A stretch of 8,115 nt of DNA, from assembly GCA_034505235.1 (NCBI GenBank), contig JAPDQY010000203.1, forward strand, positions 1-8,115. The letters run 5' to 3'. The DNA is from Coneutiohabitans thermophilus. Lineage in GTDB: Bacteria > Zhuqueibacterota > Zhuqueibacteria > Zhuqueibacterales > Zhuqueibacteraceae. Made by a program: the position numbers and the translations under genes. Positions 6,066 through 8,115 of this stretch are shown here, piece after piece. The notes beneath the pieces are model-generated. The model ran no database searches and was not told the origin of the DNA. It was given only the letters and a program-made list of their open reading frames with translations. Every line of letters begins with the position of its first letter. Within the stretch, counting starts at the first letter, position 1.

Positions 6066-6141
6066 TGGAGCGAATGACGGGGATCGAACCCGCGACACTC
6101 GGCTTGGGAAGCCGATGCTCTACCAACTGAGCTACATTCGC
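6066..6141 (-). tRNA. tRNA-Gly (anticodon CCC), CCA encoded
   Basis: The minus strand folds as a complete cloverleaf. The acceptor stem GCGAATG (6141-6135) pairs over 7 bp with CATTCGC (6076-6070). The D-arm contains GCTCAGTTGGTAGAGC. The anticodon stem TCGGC/GCCGA encloses the loop TTCCCAA, with CCC at positions 34-36, which reads the glycine codon GGG. The T-arm carries the standard GGTTCGATCC. The discriminator is T (6069), followed by a genomically encoded CCA (6068-6066). The gene is 76 nt with CCA, or 73 nt without. It sits alone, 159 nt downstream of miaA, behind its own promoter, and faces the same way as all other genes here. A CCC-anticodon tRNA-Gly fits a GC-rich genome that uses GGG codons. 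Confidence 0.95.
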
Positions 6142-6162
6142 TTGTGGCGGCAAACGGCCAGT

Positions 6163-6190
6163 AAAATAAGCTTCTTTGCCTGAAAGTCAA
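6163..6190 (-). promoter_or_regulatory. sigma70-type promoter of tRNA-Gly
   Basis: On the minus strand a -35 box TTGACT (6190-6185, 5 of 6 consensus) and a -10 box TATTTT (6168-6163, 4 of 6) are spaced by 16 nt. The predicted transcription start would lie about 14 nt before the mature tRNA 5' end at 6141, a normal tRNA leader. It begins only 4 nt beyond the T-run of the putative miaA terminator, which gives the tRNA an independent transcription unit. Confidence 0.6.
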
Positions 6191-6194
6191 GAGG

Positions 6195-6222
6195 AAAAAA
6201 GGCGCATCTTCACCCGCTGCGC
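6195..6222 (-). terminator. probable intrinsic terminator after miaA
   Basis: The minus strand reads GCGCA (6222-6218), an 11-nt loop, TGCGC (6206-6202), one C, then six T (6200-6195). The stem is short (5 bp, GC-rich) and the loop long, so efficiency is uncertain. A second small hairpin with a GAAA/TTTC loop (6219-6234) overlaps its 5' arm and would compete. Its place, 79 nt after the miaA stop and just ahead of the tRNA promoter, supports a role in ending the moaA-miaA transcript. Confidence 0.42.
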
Positions 6223-6300
6223 ACGAAAGTGCGTCTGGGGAAAGTCGTTGGGCTTGCCTGATGCAAGGCTCTGTGTTAGAGCCATTATGCCCGTCAAAAA

Positions 6301-7269
6301 TCAGCCCGTCTTGCTCCCGCCCCGGCCGGCATGGTCAGTGATTGCCCGCAAAATCAATTCAACCGCCGTCTCGGGCAGCGCCTGCTCCTGCAATGTCAGC
6401 CACTCACAGTTCGGCCGCCGGCGAAACCAGGTCAACTGCCGTTTGGCATACTGGCGGGTGTGGCGCTGAATCAGTGCGACCATTTCGGCATGTGAGATTT
6501 CGCCGTTGAGAAATTGGAAGGCCTCCTGATAGCCGACGGTTTGCAGGGCGTTCAACTGCGGCGAATAGCCAAGCGCCAGCAGGCGGCGGCATTCTTCGAG
6601 CAGGCCGGCTGCCACCATTTCCTCGACGCGCCGGTTGATGCGTTGATACAGCCGGCTGCGTTCCAGGGCCAGACAGAAAAAACGATAGCGAAAGGACGGC
6701 GGCTCGCCGGCCTGGCGCTGCAGCTCGGTAAGCGTGCAGCCGCTGAGTTGATAAACCTCCAGTGCACGCACCAGGCGATGGCCGTCATTGGGATGCAAGC
6801 GCGCGGCGGCCGGCGGATCAATGCGCGCCAACTCCCGATGCAGGGCGGGCGCACCCTCGTCCCGCAATCTTTGCTGCAGTTGTGCGCGCAACCGCAGATC
6901 CGAGGGCAGGGCGGTTGACAAGCCCTGCAGCAAGGCTTGCAAATAAAAGCCCGAGCCGCCCACGATCAGCGGGGTTTTGCCGCGCTGCATGATTTCGACA
7001 ACCACCCTGCGCGCAGCCCGGCCATATTCACCCGCGGTATACCACTCGTCGGGATTGCGGATGTCAATGAAATGATGCGGCACCTGGCGGCGCTGCGCCG
7101 GCGTGGGCTTGGCCGTGCCGATGTCCATGCCGCGATAGATTTGCCGGGAATCGGCGGAAACGATTTCCGCCGGCAGGCGGCGGGCGAGCGCCAGCGCCAC
7201 TTCTGTTTTGCCCGAGGCGGTCGGCCCGGCGATAACAAGGGCGGGAGGGTTGGGAAAAGCTTCACTCAT
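6301..7269 (-). CDS. miaA: tRNA dimethylallyltransferase MiaA
   Basis: A 322-residue enzyme, normal for the family. MiaA transfers a dimethylallyl group from DMAPP to N6 of A37 in tRNAs that read codons starting with U, making i6A, the precursor of ms2i6A; it acts in the cytoplasm. Visible hallmarks are the P-loop GPTASGKT (15-22), the DSRQIYRGMDIGTAKP segment (40-55) with the catalytic-base Asp and substrate-binding residues, HHFID (65-69), TAGEYGRAA (78-86), and VGGSGFYLQALLQG (103-116). Further on are HRLVRALEVYQLSG, NALQTVGYQE and HTRQYAKRQLTWFRR near the C-terminus. The start at 7269 gives MSEAF; its ATG overlaps the end of the methyltransferase gene by 8 nt (ATGAGTGA), which suggests translational coupling. 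An in-frame ATG at 7293 would add 8 residues and lies deeper in the upstream gene. No anomaly is visible. Confidence 0.97.
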   Translation of the reverse strand: MSEAFPNPPALVIAGPTASGKTEVALALARRLPAEIVSADSRQIYRGMDIGTAKPTPAQRRQVPHHFIDIRNPDEWYTAGEYGRAARRVVVEIMQRGKTPLIVGGSGFYLQALLQGLSTALPSDLRLRAQLQQRLRDEGAPALHRELARIDPPAAARLHPNDGHRLVRALEVYQLSGCTLTELQRQAGEPPSFRYRFFCLALERSRLYQRINRRVEEMVAAGLLEECRRLLALGYSPQLNALQTVGYQEAFQFLNGEISHAEMVALIQRHTRQYAKRQLTWFRRRPNCEWLTLQEQALPETAVELILRAITDHAGRGGSKTG

Positions 7270-7870
7270 GTTTGCGCGCCACCAGGCTGGCAACCGCTTT
7301 CTCCCGGCAATCGGCGCAGCCGCGGATGACAGCCTCGCGATAGTGCAGGATGCGCAAATCGGAGAAAGCGTGCAAGAGTTCGTTGGGCTGGAGCAGAAAC
7401 TCGGGATTGAATTTGCCGCCCGCCAGCGCGAGCTGGTCCGTGGTCATGGTTTCGAAGAGCAGTAAACCGCCGGGTTGCAGCGCCTGTTTGATTTGGTGGT
7501 GGAGCCGGCGTTCGAGATAATTGAAGTTGATGATGACTTGATACCGCGCGCTCGGCAGCGCGGCTTCGGCGAGATTCATCACCACCGGCAGGATGCGGGC
7601 GCCCCGCTGCCGTGCCTGTTCGGCAAGCCAGGCGAGGGCGACATCCGAGAGGTCAACGGCCTCCACCGTGAAACCGAGCTGCGCCAGATAGAAGGCGTTG
7701 CGCCCGGCACCGCACGCCAGATCGAGGACCAGCCCGCCGGGCTGCCGGCGCAGCAGGTCTTCATGTTCCACCAGCCACGCGGCCGGCTCCTGGCCAAAGG
7801 CATTCATGCCGCGGCGCAGGAATTTTTCGTTCCAGCGCAGCCGGTCAGGATGATGCAACCATTCACTCAT
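7262..7870 (-). CDS. class I SAM-dependent methyltransferase
   Basis: A 202-residue cytoplasmic protein with the Rossmann-type methyltransferase core. SAM-binding motif I is VLDLACGAGRNAFYLA (48-63) and the acidic residue that binds the ribose hydroxyls is in AVDLS (71-75). A motif IV-like segment (YQVIINFNYLERRL, 110-123) has Asn-Phe-Asn-Tyr in place of a strongly catalytic signature. LQPGGLLLFET (131-141) follows. The overall look is of the small TehB/UbiE-like proteins, but the substrate cannot be told. Near the C-terminus there is a CADC pair (185-188) followed by REKAVASLVARK. The gene starts 9 nt after the moaA stop (AAGGGA serves as Shine-Dalgarno sequence) and overlaps miaA by 8 nt, so the three genes form one transcription unit. 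Placement between a molybdopterin and a tRNA-modification gene does not reveal its substrate. Confidence 0.88.
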   Translation of the reverse strand: MSEWLHHPDRLRWNEKFLRRGMNAFGQEPAAWLVEHEDLLRRQPGGLVLDLACGAGRNAFYLAQLGFTVEAVDLSDVALAWLAEQARQRGARILPVVMNLAEAALPSARYQVIINFNYLERRLHHQIKQALQPGGLLLFETMTTDQLALAGGKFNPEFLLQPNELLHAFSDLRILHYREAVIRGCADCREKAVASLVARKHE

Positions 7871-7879
7871 TTTGTCCCT

Positions 7880-8115
7880 TCAACCGCCAATGTAGGACAT
7901 TTCCACTTTGGGCAGCGCCGCGGTGGCGGCGCTGCGCATTTCCGAATACCGGTCACGGCGTTGCCGCCAAACCGCGGTGATCGCCGTGCGCAATTCGGCA
8001 TCGGAGGCGCCGCGGCGCAGCAAGGCGCGCAAATCATGGCCGTGTGTCGCAAACAGGCAGGTGAAGAGTTTGCCGTCGGTGGAGAGCCGCGCGCGGGTGC
8101 AGTCGCGGCAGAAAG
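7880..8115 (-). CDS. moaA: GTP 3',8-cyclase MoaA, C-terminal fragment (5' end outside window)
   Basis: The last 77 codons of moaA, with the TGA at 7880-7882 and the reading frame open to the window edge. MoaA is the radical-SAM enzyme that, with MoaC, turns GTP into cyclic pyranopterin monophosphate in molybdenum cofactor synthesis. This part carries the second [4Fe-4S] cluster, which binds GTP: FCRDCTRARLSTDGKLFTCL supplies Cys in a C-x2-C-x13-C pattern, with the conserved R-x-R after it. GHDLRALLRRGASD and WRQRRDRYSEMR follow. The protein ends KVEMSYIGG; the terminal Gly-Gly is a known MoaA feature needed for activity. Full MoaA has about 320-340 residues, so roughly three quarters, including the radical-SAM CxxxCxxC motif, lies outside the window. 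It is the upstream-most visible gene of the moaA-methyltransferase-miaA unit. Confidence 0.95.
   Translation of the reverse strand, partial: FCRDCTRARLSTDGKLFTCLFATHGHDLRALLRRGASDAELRTAITAVWRQRRDRYSEMRSAATAALPKVEMSYIGG

Noticed and set aside
6066..7269. Functional link between miaA and the adjacent tRNA gene
   Set aside because: MiaA modifies tRNAs with A36-A37 that read U-starting codons. The adjacent tRNA-Gly has anticodon CCC, so it is not a substrate; the terminator and promoter between them also argue for independent units.
7867..8052. A 61-codon minus-strand frame upstream of the methyltransferase
   Set aside because: It overlaps the end of moaA in another frame. The moaA frame is secure from the cluster-II cysteines and the Gly-Gly terminus.
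1..8115. CRISPR array, insertion sequence, integrase or phage attachment at the tRNA
   Set aside because: I found no direct-repeat array, transposase or integrase motif, and no repeated copy of the tRNA 3' end elsewhere in the window.

Overview
The window reads almost entirely on the minus strand and looks like chromosomal DNA of a GC-rich, Gram-negative-type bacterium. Sec signal peptides, putative outer-membrane lipoproteins, a CsgG-type protein and LPP20/FlgT-type envelope domains point to a diderm. An SLH domain on a TPR lipoprotein, together with these families, suggests a lineage in the FCB/Acidobacteria/Deltaproteobacteria-like range rather than a model proteobacterium. The exact phylum cannot be fixed from this sequence and is inference only.

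Layout in the direction of transcription, from high to low coordinates. (1) A compact housekeeping run: the 3' end of moaA (molybdopterin biosynthesis, cut by the window edge), a class I SAM methyltransferase 9 nt downstream, and miaA overlapping the methyltransferase by 8 nt. A probable intrinsic terminator follows miaA. (2) A tRNA-Gly(CCC) gene with encoded CCA and its own good sigma70-type promoter directly after that terminator. (3) A 305-nt spacer that may hold a 27-codon small ORF with a strong Shine-Dalgarno sequence. (4) A five-gene envelope cassette: LPP20/FlgP-like protein, TPR-SLH lipoprotein, FlgT-like protein, CsgG-like protein with a FlgT-C-like tail, and a secreted protein of a DUF4412-like type that runs off the window at position 1. 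Each gene has a signal peptide and a recognisable ribosome binding site. Gaps between them are 120-210 nt.

The envelope cassette is the interesting part. Its domains are those of the Vibrio flagellar H-ring/basal-disk proteins (FlgP is an LPP20 protein; FlgT has N, middle and C domains) and of the CsgG secretion pore. Here they are redistributed over separate proteins, joined to a peptidoglycan-binding (SLH) TPR lipoprotein, with no flagellar or curli gene in view. The working idea, an inference, is an outer-membrane ring or pore complex anchored to the cell wall. Annotated starts are mostly downstream of the longest possible ORF starts, chosen because they bring the signal peptide to the N-terminus and sit behind a Shine-Dalgarno sequence.
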